From contig CANCEQ010000213.1 in assembly GCA_947375085.1 (NCBI GenBank), forward strand, positions 1 to 5,599: 5,599 nt of DNA. The letters are read 5' to 3'. The position numbers and the translations under genes are program-made. How positions within the stretch are numbered: position 1 is the stretch's first letter; each line of letters begins with the position of its first letter. The notes beneath the pieces are model-generated. The model was not told the origin of the DNA and did no database searches. It saw only the letters and a list, made by a program, of their open reading frames with translations. This document shows positions 1-5,599 of the stretch, piece by piece. This stretch comes from Flavobacteriales bacterium (GTDB lineage Bacteria > Bacteroidota > Bacteroidia > Flavobacteriales > Crocinitomicaceae).

Positions 1-902
1 ACAAAAACTTGAGGAGCTTTAGAAGAACCTAATAATGCTTTTCTAGGAATAGAAAGTGCGTTAATTGTTTTTGAATTTTGAAGAACAACAGAACCATACA
101 TTCCAGCCATTAATGGATTTGAAGGTGTGTTTTGAATAAGTACTTCAACTTTGAAATTATGACTAGCATCTGCTTTCACTGAAATATTAGTAACTCTTCC
201 TGAGAAAGCTTTGTTAGCATAAACATCTGCATTTACAGTTACGTTTTGTCCGATTTTAAATTTTAAAATGTCTCTTTCTGGAACTGAAATGTTTAATTTT
301 AAAGAAGAAATATCCGTTAATTCTAATACAGGTGTTCCAGGGCCAACAACACTTCCTAAATCAATCATTTTTTTAGTTACAACACCAGAAAAAGGAGCTG
401 TAATTGTTGTGTTTTTTAATTGTTTTCTGATTTGTTTAACCTGTGTTTCAGCTGATTTTAAAGCTAATTTTGTTTTTTCTTGCTGAACACCTGAAACCAC
501 ATTTTCTTTCACAAGATTTGAGTTTCTCGTGTCGTCGTTTCTTTGACCTTCAACATTGATTTCAGCATTTTCTAATTGAATAGAAAGCATTTCATCATCT
601 AATTTTGCTAAAACTTGTCCTGCAGAAATACGATCTCCTTCTTGAAAATTCAAACGAATAACTTTACCAGAACCATCCGAACCAATAGTGTTTTGTCTAA
701 ATGGATCAAAAGTACCTAAGAATGAAAAGGAATTTTCGAATGTGTGAAAATTTGGTTTCGTAACATCTACTAAAATCGCAGCAGTTGTATCGTGAATGTA
801 TAATTTCGCTTGAACTTTTTCTTTGTTAGATTTTAGTTTTACAACACTAAAGATGATAAGTACGATAGCGATTCCTACGATTGTGATTATTCTCTTGTTC
901 AT
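1..902 (-). CDS. RND-type efflux periplasmic adaptor (HlyD/AcrA-like membrane fusion protein), C-terminus cut by window edge
   Basis: The frame opens with ATG at 902-900 and runs off the left edge after 300 codons without a stop. Residues 5-21 (IITIVGIAIVLIIFSVV, after MNKR) form an N-terminal membrane anchor. There is no lipobox cysteine, so the protein is probably an inner-membrane-anchored periplasmic subunit. The order is typical of the family: first lipoyl half near 73-104 (GSGKVIRLNFQEGDRISAGQ), helical hairpin about 105-163, second lipoyl half at 166-197 (TITAPFSGVV, then DLGSVVGPGTPV), beta-barrel about 200-260, and the start of the membrane-proximal domain (SIPRKALLG, 284-292). Adaptors of this type are usually about 350 residues, so roughly 50 are missing. 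They bridge an inner-membrane pump and a TolC-like channel. Only 5 bp separate it from the upstream channel gene, so the two are surely cotranscribed. The start has an A-rich leader and no Shine-Dalgarno. The barrel and lipoyl pattern favours an RND partner, but the pump gene is not visible. Confidence 0.93.
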   Translation of the reverse strand, partial: MNKRIITIVGIAIVLIIFSVVKLKSNKEKVQAKLYIHDTTAAILVDVTKPNFHTFENSFSFLGTFDPFRQNTIGSDGSGKVIRLNFQEGDRISAGQVLAKLDDEMLSIQLENAEINVEGQRNDDTRNSNLVKENVVSGVQQEKTKLALKSAETQVKQIRKQLKNTTITAPFSGVVTKKMIDLGSVVGPGTPVLELTDISSLKLNISVPERDILKFKIGQNVTVNADVYANKAFSGRVTNISVKADASHNFKVEVLIQNTPSNPLMAGMYGSVVLQNSKTINALSIPRKALLGSSKAPQVF

Positions 903-907
903 ATTTT

Positions 908-2236
908 TTATTTTAAATTACCAGTAGATTTTAATAAGTCTAATTCAGCTTGACGAAGTTGAACGTATGATGAAATTACATTTGTTTGCGATTGATTTAA
1001 ATCGTTTTCAGCTTTGATGATGTCATTTGAAGAAACAATTCCTTCTTTAAATGAAGCTTCTACTTGTTTGTAAATATTTTCAGAAAGTGCTAATTGTTCT
1101 TTCGCTATCATTAATGAATTGATTTGAATTTCAACTTGTTTTTTAGCGTTTTCAGCAGTCATTGCTAATTGTTGATCCATCAATTCTAATTGATTCGCTA
1201 ATTTTTCAGACTGAATTCGATTCACTTTTGCTTTGTTGTGTTTTTCAAAACCGTCGAATAATGACCAATCGATTTTAATTCCGATAAAACTAGAACTGAT
1301 ACCTTTTGTATAGTTTGATTCTGGACGCATATTGTATCCGTAGTTATAAGCAGCATAAAAAGAGAAGGTTGGTAAATAAGCCATTCTAATTCCACTTTTT
1401 TCTAATTGATTCAATTCTTGTTGCGCATTAATTACTTCTAATTCAGTATTATGTCTATCAGATTTTTCAACTAAAATTGTTTTTTCAATTAATCCTTCAG
1501 AAACTAATTCAATAGGGGAGGTAGCATCAACACCGATTAATATTTTTAAAAGGTATTCTAATTGATCTTTAGTAGAGTTCAATTTTTGTTGCTGATTAAC
1601 AAGGTTTAAACGGTTTACATTTAATTTGTCTGCTTCAACAGATAACATCATTTTTTGTCCAACAAGTGCGTTTACATTGGAAATTAATTTATCTGTATTC
1701 GCTAAATTACTTTCTACGAAAGCCAATTGTTTAGCGATTGCTTGTAAATTAAAGAAAGTTTGATACACTTGGTATTGCGTGCTTTGACTTGATAATTTAC
1801 TTTGAAGTTCAACAATTTTTTGATTTACTTTCAACGAGTTTAAACCTGAATTTAACAAAGGATTATAAATCGTTTGATTTAATTGAATCGTGTTTCCGAA
1901 ATTGTAAGGAACACCAAATTGAACAACTGTATACGTTCCTTTTTTTCCTCCTGAAAATTCTGCAGGAAAAAGAGATCCAGGGATGATAGGGTAATATCTA
2001 TAATCACCTGAGTACATTACTTTCGGAAGTAATGAGGCTTTGTAAGCGCTAATTTGACTTTGATTACTGGCAACATCTAAGCGTGCGTTTTTCAATGCTA
2101 AGTTAGCTGTATCAGCCATTTTTAAACACGTTTCTAAGTCAAGCTTTTGACCAAAACTTTGAATACCGATAACGGTAAAAACCAAAAGTAACATCGTACT
2201 TTTTAGTTTTGTTGTTTTTATTTGTCTTCCGTCCAT
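908..2236 (-). CDS. TolC-family outer membrane efflux channel
   Basis: A complete 442-residue protein, close to the usual length for TolC-type outer-membrane factors. Residues 1-30 look like a Sec signal peptide: basic KTTKLKS, hydrophobic MLLLVFTVIGI, then a small-residue end (SFGQ) with likely cleavage near residue 29-30. Two OEP repeats follow. The first begins with LDLETCLKMADTANLALKNA (32-51) and reaches the conserved ASLLPKV. The second has the matching PTFSFYAAYNYGY and the family's WSLFDGFEKHNKAKV segment, followed by a long helix rich in Q, E, A and K. The trimer is expected to form an outer-membrane barrel with a periplasmic helical tunnel docking on the adaptor encoded next. Met1 is preferred over Met15 because starting at Met15 would remove the basic n-region. 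The gene lies 40 bp after the tetR-type gene with no terminator or recognisable -7 motif between. The substrate cannot be deduced. Confidence 0.94.
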   Translation of the reverse strand: MDGRQIKTTKLKSTMLLLVFTVIGIQSFGQKLDLETCLKMADTANLALKNARLDVASNQSQISAYKASLLPKVMYSGDYRYYPIIPGSLFPAEFSGGKKGTYTVVQFGVPYNFGNTIQLNQTIYNPLLNSGLNSLKVNQKIVELQSKLSSQSTQYQVYQTFFNLQAIAKQLAFVESNLANTDKLISNVNALVGQKMMLSVEADKLNVNRLNLVNQQQKLNSTKDQLEYLLKILIGVDATSPIELVSEGLIEKTILVEKSDRHNTELEVINAQQELNQLEKSGIRMAYLPTFSFYAAYNYGYNMRPESNYTKGISSSFIGIKIDWSLFDGFEKHNKAKVNRIQSEKLANQLELMDQQLAMTAENAKKQVEIQINSLMIAKEQLALSENIYKQVEASFKEGIVSSNDIIKAENDLNQSQTNVISSYVQLRQAELDLLKSTGNLK

Positions 2237-2276
2237 ATTTGTTCGAATTTTTGTTGTTTATTTATTTTTAAGTCGT

Positions 2277-2888
2277 TTATTTTGATGGGAATAGATAGCC
2301 TATGATCATTTCTGTAACATATTGTTTGTGAATGATGAGTTGACTTCTGTATTGTTCATCTACCAGTGAATTGATAGTTTGAATCATAGGTTTAGCTATA
2401 AAAGGAAAATGGCAGTTAGACATCATAAGCAACATGATACTTACCAAATCTATTTTACGCATTTCTCCATTTTTCTGAGCCTCCTCAATTTGTTCGAAAA
2501 TTTTTGTTTCGAATAATTTATCTTTGATATCGAGACATTCGAAAAATGATTTATCTTTTTTACCTAATTCGTTCACAATGAAGTTTGGAATTTCAGGATA
2601 TTTCGATAAAAATTCATATTCCTTATCAATGAAAAGTCTTGTTTTGTTTATCAAGGACATATTCGTGTGAAATATGTCAATCATTGATAATGTAAAATCT
2701 TCCATTACAGAAGAAACGACAATTTCGAATAAATGACCTTTGCTTTGAAAATGATAGTTCACTAAAGCAACGTTCATACCTGCTTCCTTTGCAATTTCTC
2801 TTGATGTACAACCGTTGAATCCTTTGGAGATGAAAACACGTCTCGCAGCATCTTTTATTTTTGCTTCTGTTGTATGATCTCTTTCCAT
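2277..2888 (-). CDS. TetR/AcrR-family transcriptional regulator of the efflux operon
   Basis: From ATG at 2888 the product is 203 residues, normal for TetR-family repressors. The N-terminal DNA-binding domain is clear: AKIKDAARRVFISKGFNGCT (helix 1 and turn), SREIAKEAGMNVALVNYHF (helix-turn-helix, about residues 29-47), then QSKGHLFEIVV leading into helix 4. The C-terminal ligand-binding and dimer region is all-helical, with a hydrophobic methionine-rich stretch (VSIMLLMMSNCHFPFIAKPM) that could line a pocket for a hydrophobic effector. The same frame continues upstream to a TTG at 2906, adding six residues (MRKIIE if initiated there). That TTG is the last part of a perfect TAnnTTTG promoter element, so I chose the ATG. 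As the first gene of an efflux operon it most likely represses itself and the downstream channel and adaptor, with release by a pump substrate. The family is certain; the ligand and the self-repression are inference. Confidence 0.92.
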   Translation of the reverse strand: MERDHTTEAKIKDAARRVFISKGFNGCTSREIAKEAGMNVALVNYHFQSKGHLFEIVVSSVMEDFTLSMIDIFHTNMSLINKTRLFIDKEYEFLSKYPEIPNFIVNELGKKDKSFFECLDIKDKLFETKIFEQIEEAQKNGEMRKIDLVSIMLLMMSNCHFPFIAKPMIQTINSLVDEQYRSQLIIHKQYVTEMIIGYLFPSK

Positions 2889-2903
2889 TTCAATTATTTT
2901 TCT

Positions 2904-2911
2904 CAAAAGTA
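2904..2911 (-). promoter_or_regulatory. Bacteroidota -7 promoter element for the tetR-tolC-adaptor operon
   Basis: Read on the minus strand this is TACTTTTG, an exact match to the TAnnTTTG consensus of the Bacteroidota primary sigma factor. It lies 15 bp upstream of the ATG at 2888, so a transcript starting a few bases after it would have a leader of only about ten nucleotides. No TTG -33 box is present at the usual 17-23 bp distance upstream, so the promoter would be weak or dependent on the -7 box. This is the only TAnnTTTG close to the gene, though AT-rich DNA yields such octamers by chance. Confidence 0.5.
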
Positions 2912-2919
2912 ATTATTTT

Positions 2920-2935
2920 TTAAACGCTTGTTTAA
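2920..2935. promoter_or_regulatory. Candidate TetR operator: 16-bp palindrome upstream of the -7 box
   Basis: The sequence TTAAAC-GCTT-GTTTAA has perfect 6-bp inverted arms around a 4-bp spacer. It starts 9 bp upstream of the -7 element, so it covers the region where the -33 box and spacer would be. TetR-family dimers typically bind palindromes of about this size overlapping their own promoter. The position and symmetry are seen directly; that this TetR protein binds here is inference. Confidence 0.45.
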
Positions 2936-3042
2936 TTTTTTTTGTTAAAGTTCTTTTAATTTTGTCTATTTTGCTTTAAGTTTCTAGTAATTAACTTATT
3001 ATAATTTTTACTTATTGTTTTAAATAGTTTGTACTGCAAAAA

Positions 3043-3057
3043 TATTGTTTTACAATA
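3043..3057. repeat. 15-bp palindrome TATTGT-TTT-ACAATA, possible protein-binding site
   Basis: Perfect 6-bp inverted arms around a TTT spacer. The half-site TATTGT occurs again at 3013-3018 and 3107-3112 in the same orientation. The first ten bases of the palindrome (TATTGTTTTA) are repeated exactly 30 bp away at 3013-3022. An octamer TATTTTTG (minus strand, 3037-3044) that fits the -7 consensus overlaps its edge. This could be a second regulated start about 150 bp upstream of tetR, but no -33 box accompanies it, and AT-rich DNA makes such repeats easily. Confidence 0.3.
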
Positions 3058-3076
3058 GAGTAGGTATGTTAAATTC

Positions 3077-3107
3077 GGTGAACTGTCAATTTAAATAGGT
3101 GAATTGT
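3077..3107 (+). repeat. Pair of direct repeats GGTGAAyTGT, 21 bp apart
   Basis: GGTGAACTGT at 3077-3086 and GGTGAATTGT at 3098-3107 differ at one position. Their starts are 21 bp apart, close to two turns of the DNA helix, so proteins bound to both would face the same side. They are among the more G-containing words of an AT-rich spacer. No known binding motif is recognised, and no promoter is seen at a matching distance. Confidence 0.3.
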
Positions 3108-3113
3108 ATTGTT

Positions 3114-3131
3114 CTTATCAGATGAGATAAG
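3114..3131. repeat. Small inverted repeat CTTATC-N6-GATAAG
   Basis: Perfect 6-bp arms flank the hexamer AGATGA. It lies just beyond the U-tract of the peptidase terminator. As RNA it would make only a weak hairpin, and without a following T-run on either strand it is not a second terminator. It may be a protein site or chance. Confidence 0.25.
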
Positions 3132-3133
3132 TG

Positions 3134-3170
3134 AAAATAAAAAAGGCGTAACTAAAAATAGTTACGCCTT
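3134..3170 (-). terminator. Rho-independent terminator of the M16 peptidase gene
   Basis: The inverted repeat at 3143-3170 has a 12-bp perfect stem (AAGGCGTAACTA paired with TAGTTACGCCTT) and a 4-base loop. Read on the minus strand, the stem is followed by TTTTATTTT, extending the T-run that begins in the stem's last bases. It begins 20 bp after the TAA stop of the peptidase gene. On the plus strand no T-run follows directly, so it should act mainly on minus-strand transcripts. It separates the peptidase transcript from the efflux operon. Confidence 0.9.
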
Positions 3171-3190
3171 GAACAAATGTTTAAAATTTA

Positions 3191-5599
3191 TTAGTCTACT
3201 TTGATATTTTTCAATTTCAATTGAACTACATTACCATAAGCTTCCAATTTCTTTTTGTCGATTACTTTCGAATTTCCATAAATTGTAATAACTCTTGGTC
3301 TATTTTGAATATTTGATTTGTAGAAACTAACGATGTCATTAAAAGTCAATGTACCATATAATTTGTATTCATCTACTAATGGAGATTGAGTGTATCCCAT
3401 TTGTCTACCTCTATCGATTCTTGAAGATATACTTCTGAAATCAGGGAAGTTAGACGAAATTGAATTAATTAAACCTGATTTAATCATATCGATTCTTTCT
3501 GGTTTTTCTGGCATTTGTTTCAAAATTTCGTCCATAATTTTTACTGCATCAATCGTTTTATCACCTTGACAACCTACGTATGAGTAGAAACTACCTGGAT
3601 TGTTTTTACGAATTGGGTTGATAAATGCACCTGAAGTAGTGTAAGCTAAAGAACGGTACTCTCTAATTTCTTGCATTAATATACCAGAGAAACCATCACT
3701 CATGTATTGATTGAATGCTTCAGCATTTACTTTGTCAGCCGTATTTCCTGAGAAATTAGGAGTGTTAACTAAGAAATAAACTTGACTTTGAACTGCATTT
3801 TTATCGTTAATAAAGTAAATCGTATTCTTTTTGATTTCTTTCGTTTTTTTATCTGTTAACTCAACTTTTCTATTTGTGTTTTCTAATGGAAATGTAGATG
3901 TCAGCATTTCTTTTACTTTATCAGCTGAAGTAGTTCCTACGAAGTGATAAGTTGTATTGTATTTGAAAGCTTCTTTATATGCTACAATAACTTGAGGAAT
4001 CGTCAACTCTTTAATTTTCTTCAATGGAGTACGAGTCAAATTATCAGCATTTTCACCAAAACGTGCGTAGTTTAATAACATTCTACCCATAGAGCTTGGA
4101 TCTTTTACTTCAGACTCTCTTTCAGAAATAATTCCATCAACGATGCTTTTTAAAGATGCTTCATCTGCAATTGGTTCATACATTAATGATTTGATTAAAG
4201 GCAATGCTTTTTGAAGATTTCCTTCGATACCGTTAAATGTAACAGAGAAACGATTGTCATTTACTTGTGCATAATACGTAATACCTAATAATGCAAATGC
4301 TTCTTTTAATTGATCTCTTGATTGATCTTTCGTATAGAAATAATTGAATAATGATGCCGCTAAATCCAAGTTTTTGATTGAATCTTCACCTACCATTTTT
4401 TCGATTTCTAATGTGAATAAATCGTTGATTGGATTTGGAGTAACATACAATTTATTACTTGCATTTAAATCTACTGTTTGAGCATCTTTGTTGTAATCCA
4501 AAATTCTTGGAGCATCTGTTGAAGCTAAAGTAGATAAGAAGTTTTTTGCATACTGAGAATCTTGTGTTTTTTCTACTGTAACAGGTTTGAATCCTGGTTT
4601 TTCAAGCACATCTTTTTTAGGGAAACCAGTAGAAGAATGCATTACGAAATGGTTATCTCCAAAGTATTGATTAGCAACTTTAATAATGTCTTCTTTAGTC
4701 AGATTTTCAATTTCACTTGTTTGTTTTAAGTAATCTTCCCAAGTTGAACCTTCACTGAAAACTTGTACCAAACTCATTACTCTATCTTCGATGTTTTCTA
4801 AATCAGATTTACGTTGACGAGCCATTTCTTGTTTGATGATTTGTAAGTCTTTATCAGAAAATTCTCCTTTTTTGATTTTATTAATTGCTTCATAAACCAA
4901 TGCTTCTGCTTCATCAAAAGATTGTCCAACAATTTTAGGAATGTAAAACATAACTAAAGCACCATCGTCATTGTAACTTAATGGAATCATTCCAGCTCCC
5001 ATAATTTTACCGTCTAATTGAAGTTTATTCAATGCACCTGTTTCAGATTCATTTTGTAAGAAACGTGAAAATACGTCTAAAGCTATTTCGTCTTTACTTC
5101 CTTTCTTAACTGTTTTGTATCCTAATAAACCAATTTTGATTGGTGTATATTTTACTTCAACTAATTCTTTTTTCTCGAATTTACTTTGAGGGTAGTTAGG
5201 GAAAACTGGAATTGGAGCAGAACGTAATTTTGAGAATTTTTCTTTGATAATTGGAATTGTTTTTTCTAAATCAAAATTTCCAGAAAGCACTAATGCCATG
5301 TTGTTTGCTACATAATACGTGTTGAAGTACTCATACATTTTTGTTAACGATGGGTTTTTTAAATGTTCAGTAGTTCCGATTGTACTTTGAGTTCCGTAAG
5401 GGTGTGTTTTAAATAATTGAGTATGAATATCTTCGAATAATTTACTGAACGGACTATCCATTCCTCTGTTTTTCTCTTCGTAAACAACTTCTAATTCTGA
5501 TTGAAAAGAACGGAATACAGGTTTTTGAAAACGGTGAGAGTATAATTCTAACCATTTTTCCATTTGATTTCCAGGGAATTCATTGTGGTAAACCGTCAT
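3191..5599 (-). CDS. M16 family (insulinase/pitrilysin-like) zinc metallopeptidase, N-terminus beyond window edge
   Basis: The visible 802 residues end at a TAA (3193-3191). The frame is open at the right edge. The ATG at 5599 is internal, because the protein is already inside the first catalytic domain there. Visible residues 35-42 (ELEVVYEE) match the family's ExxxxxxE, whose last glutamate (Glu42) should be the third zinc ligand; the HxxEH motif lies upstream, out of view. HPYGTQSTIG (66-75) and YEYFNTYYVANNMALVLSGN (89-108) lead into the first M16_C domain. A second, non-catalytic half starts near 385. It keeps an Arg646-x6-Tyr653 pair (REYRSLAY), as in insulysin, where these residues hold the substrate backbone. 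Full-length relatives are around 950-1000 residues, so perhaps 150-190 are missing. Such Bacteroidota enzymes usually carry a signal peptide and degrade peptides in the periplasm or envelope, but the N-terminus needed to show this is absent. It is separated from the efflux genes by a terminator, so a functional link is unlikely. Confidence 0.93.
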   Translation of the reverse strand: MTVYHNEFPGNQMEKWLELYSHRFQKPVFRSFQSELEVVYEEKNRGMDSPFSKLFEDIHTQLFKTHPYGTQSTIGTTEHLKNPSLTKMYEYFNTYYVANNMALVLSGNFDLEKTIPIIKEKFSKLRSAPIPVFPNYPQSKFEKKELVEVKYTPIKIGLLGYKTVKKGSKDEIALDVFSRFLQNESETGALNKLQLDGKIMGAGMIPLSYNDDGALVMFYIPKIVGQSFDEAEALVYEAINKIKKGEFSDKDLQIIKQEMARQRKSDLENIEDRVMSLVQVFSEGSTWEDYLKQTSEIENLTKEDIIKVANQYFGDNHFVMHSSTGFPKKDVLEKPGFKPVTVEKTQDSQYAKNFLSTLASTDAPRILDYNKDAQTVDLNASNKLYVTPNPINDLFTLEIEKMVGEDSIKNLDLAASLFNYFYTKDQSRDQLKEAFALLGITYYAQVNDNRFSVTFNGIEGNLQKALPLIKSLMYEPIADEASLKSIVDGIISERESEVKDPSSMGRMLLNYARFGENADNLTRTPLKKIKELTIPQVIVAYKEAFKYNTTYHFVGTTSADKVKEMLTSTFPLENTNRKVELTDKKTKEIKKNTIYFINDKNAVQSQVYFLVNTPNFSGNTADKVNAEAFNQYMSDGFSGILMQEIREYRSLAYTTSGAFINPIRKNNPGSFYSYVGCQGDKTIDAVKIMDEILKQMPEKPERIDMIKSGLINSISSNFPDFRSISSRIDRGRQMGYTQSPLVDEYKLYGTLTFNDIVSFYKSNIQNRPRVITIYGNSKVIDKKKLEAYGNVVQLKLKNIKVD

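Larger units (their letters stand above)
2889..3190. other. Non-coding region between the M16 peptidase gene and the tetR operon
   Basis: About 300 bp, very AT-rich, with no open frame that looks like a protein on either strand. From right to left it holds the terminator of the peptidase gene (3134-3170), a small inverted repeat (3114-3131), two GGTGAAyTGT direct repeats (3077-3107), several TATTGT half-sites including a palindrome (3013-3112), a palindrome (2920-2935) and the -7 box (2904-2911). The stretch 2936-3012 holds nothing I can name. I see no tRNA, structured RNA or insertion sequence. Confidence 0.8.

Noticed and set aside
268..486. Open frame of 72 codons on the plus strand
   Set aside because: It lies wholly inside the adaptor gene on the opposite strand, which has unmistakable lipoyl and barrel motifs; the plus-strand product has no recognisable features.
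1789..1986. Open frame of 65 codons on the plus strand
   Set aside because: It is antisense to the middle of the TolC-like gene and is explained as a by-product of AT-rich codon use.
2237..2276. Separate promoter for the TolC-like gene in the 40-bp gap
   Set aside because: No TAnnTTTG on the minus strand and no inverted repeat; the gap looks like a simple A-rich leader within an operon.
2957..2964. TAATTTTG on the plus strand, fitting the -7 promoter consensus
   Set aside because: No -33 TTG at a suitable distance and no plus-strand gene downstream; it would only read into the antisense of the peptidase gene.
2889..3190. Possible small RNA, CRISPR or mobile element remnant in the spacer
   Set aside because: The repeats are short, few and irregularly spaced, with no long inverted ends, no transposase fragment and no GC-rich structured segment apart from the terminator.
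5597..5599. ATG at the right edge as the true start of the M16 peptidase
   Set aside because: The protein at this point is already within the first catalytic domain, and the HxxEH motif would be missing; the coincidence of an ATG at the edge is chance.

Overview
The window looks like a piece of chromosome from a member of the Bacteroidota, most likely class Flavobacteriia. The DNA is very AT-rich. Gene starts have A-rich leaders without Shine-Dalgarno sequences. The one convincing promoter element is of the Bacteroidota -7 type (TAnnTTTG), and the proteins read like flavobacterial members of their families. This is a judgement from style; the genus cannot be fixed from the sequence alone.

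Every gene lies on the minus strand, so transcription runs from right to left. At the right (3191-5599) is the C-terminal 802 residues of a large two-half M16 (insulinase/pitrilysin-like) zinc peptidase. Its N-terminus, including the HxxEH zinc motif, is beyond the window edge. It ends at a clear intrinsic terminator (3134-3170). A non-coding stretch of about 300 bp (2889-3190) follows, holding a -7 promoter motif and several short inverted and direct repeats.

The left half is an efflux operon in the order tetR-type regulator (2277-2888), TolC-like outer-membrane channel (908-2236), and periplasmic adaptor (membrane fusion protein, 1-902, cut by the left edge). The intervals are 40 bp and 5 bp, with no terminator or recognisable promoter between the genes, so they are probably one transcript. 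The missing partner, an inner-membrane RND (AcrB-like) pump or less likely an ABC transporter, is expected just beyond position 1. A 16-bp palindrome (2920-2935) sits immediately upstream of the tetR -7 motif, a plausible operator through which the TetR protein would repress its own operon until a toxic ligand binds.

Nothing here points to an undescribed system. The points most worth a second look are the palindromes of the tetR upstream region, the tetR start codon, and repeated TATTGT half-sites around 3013-3112.
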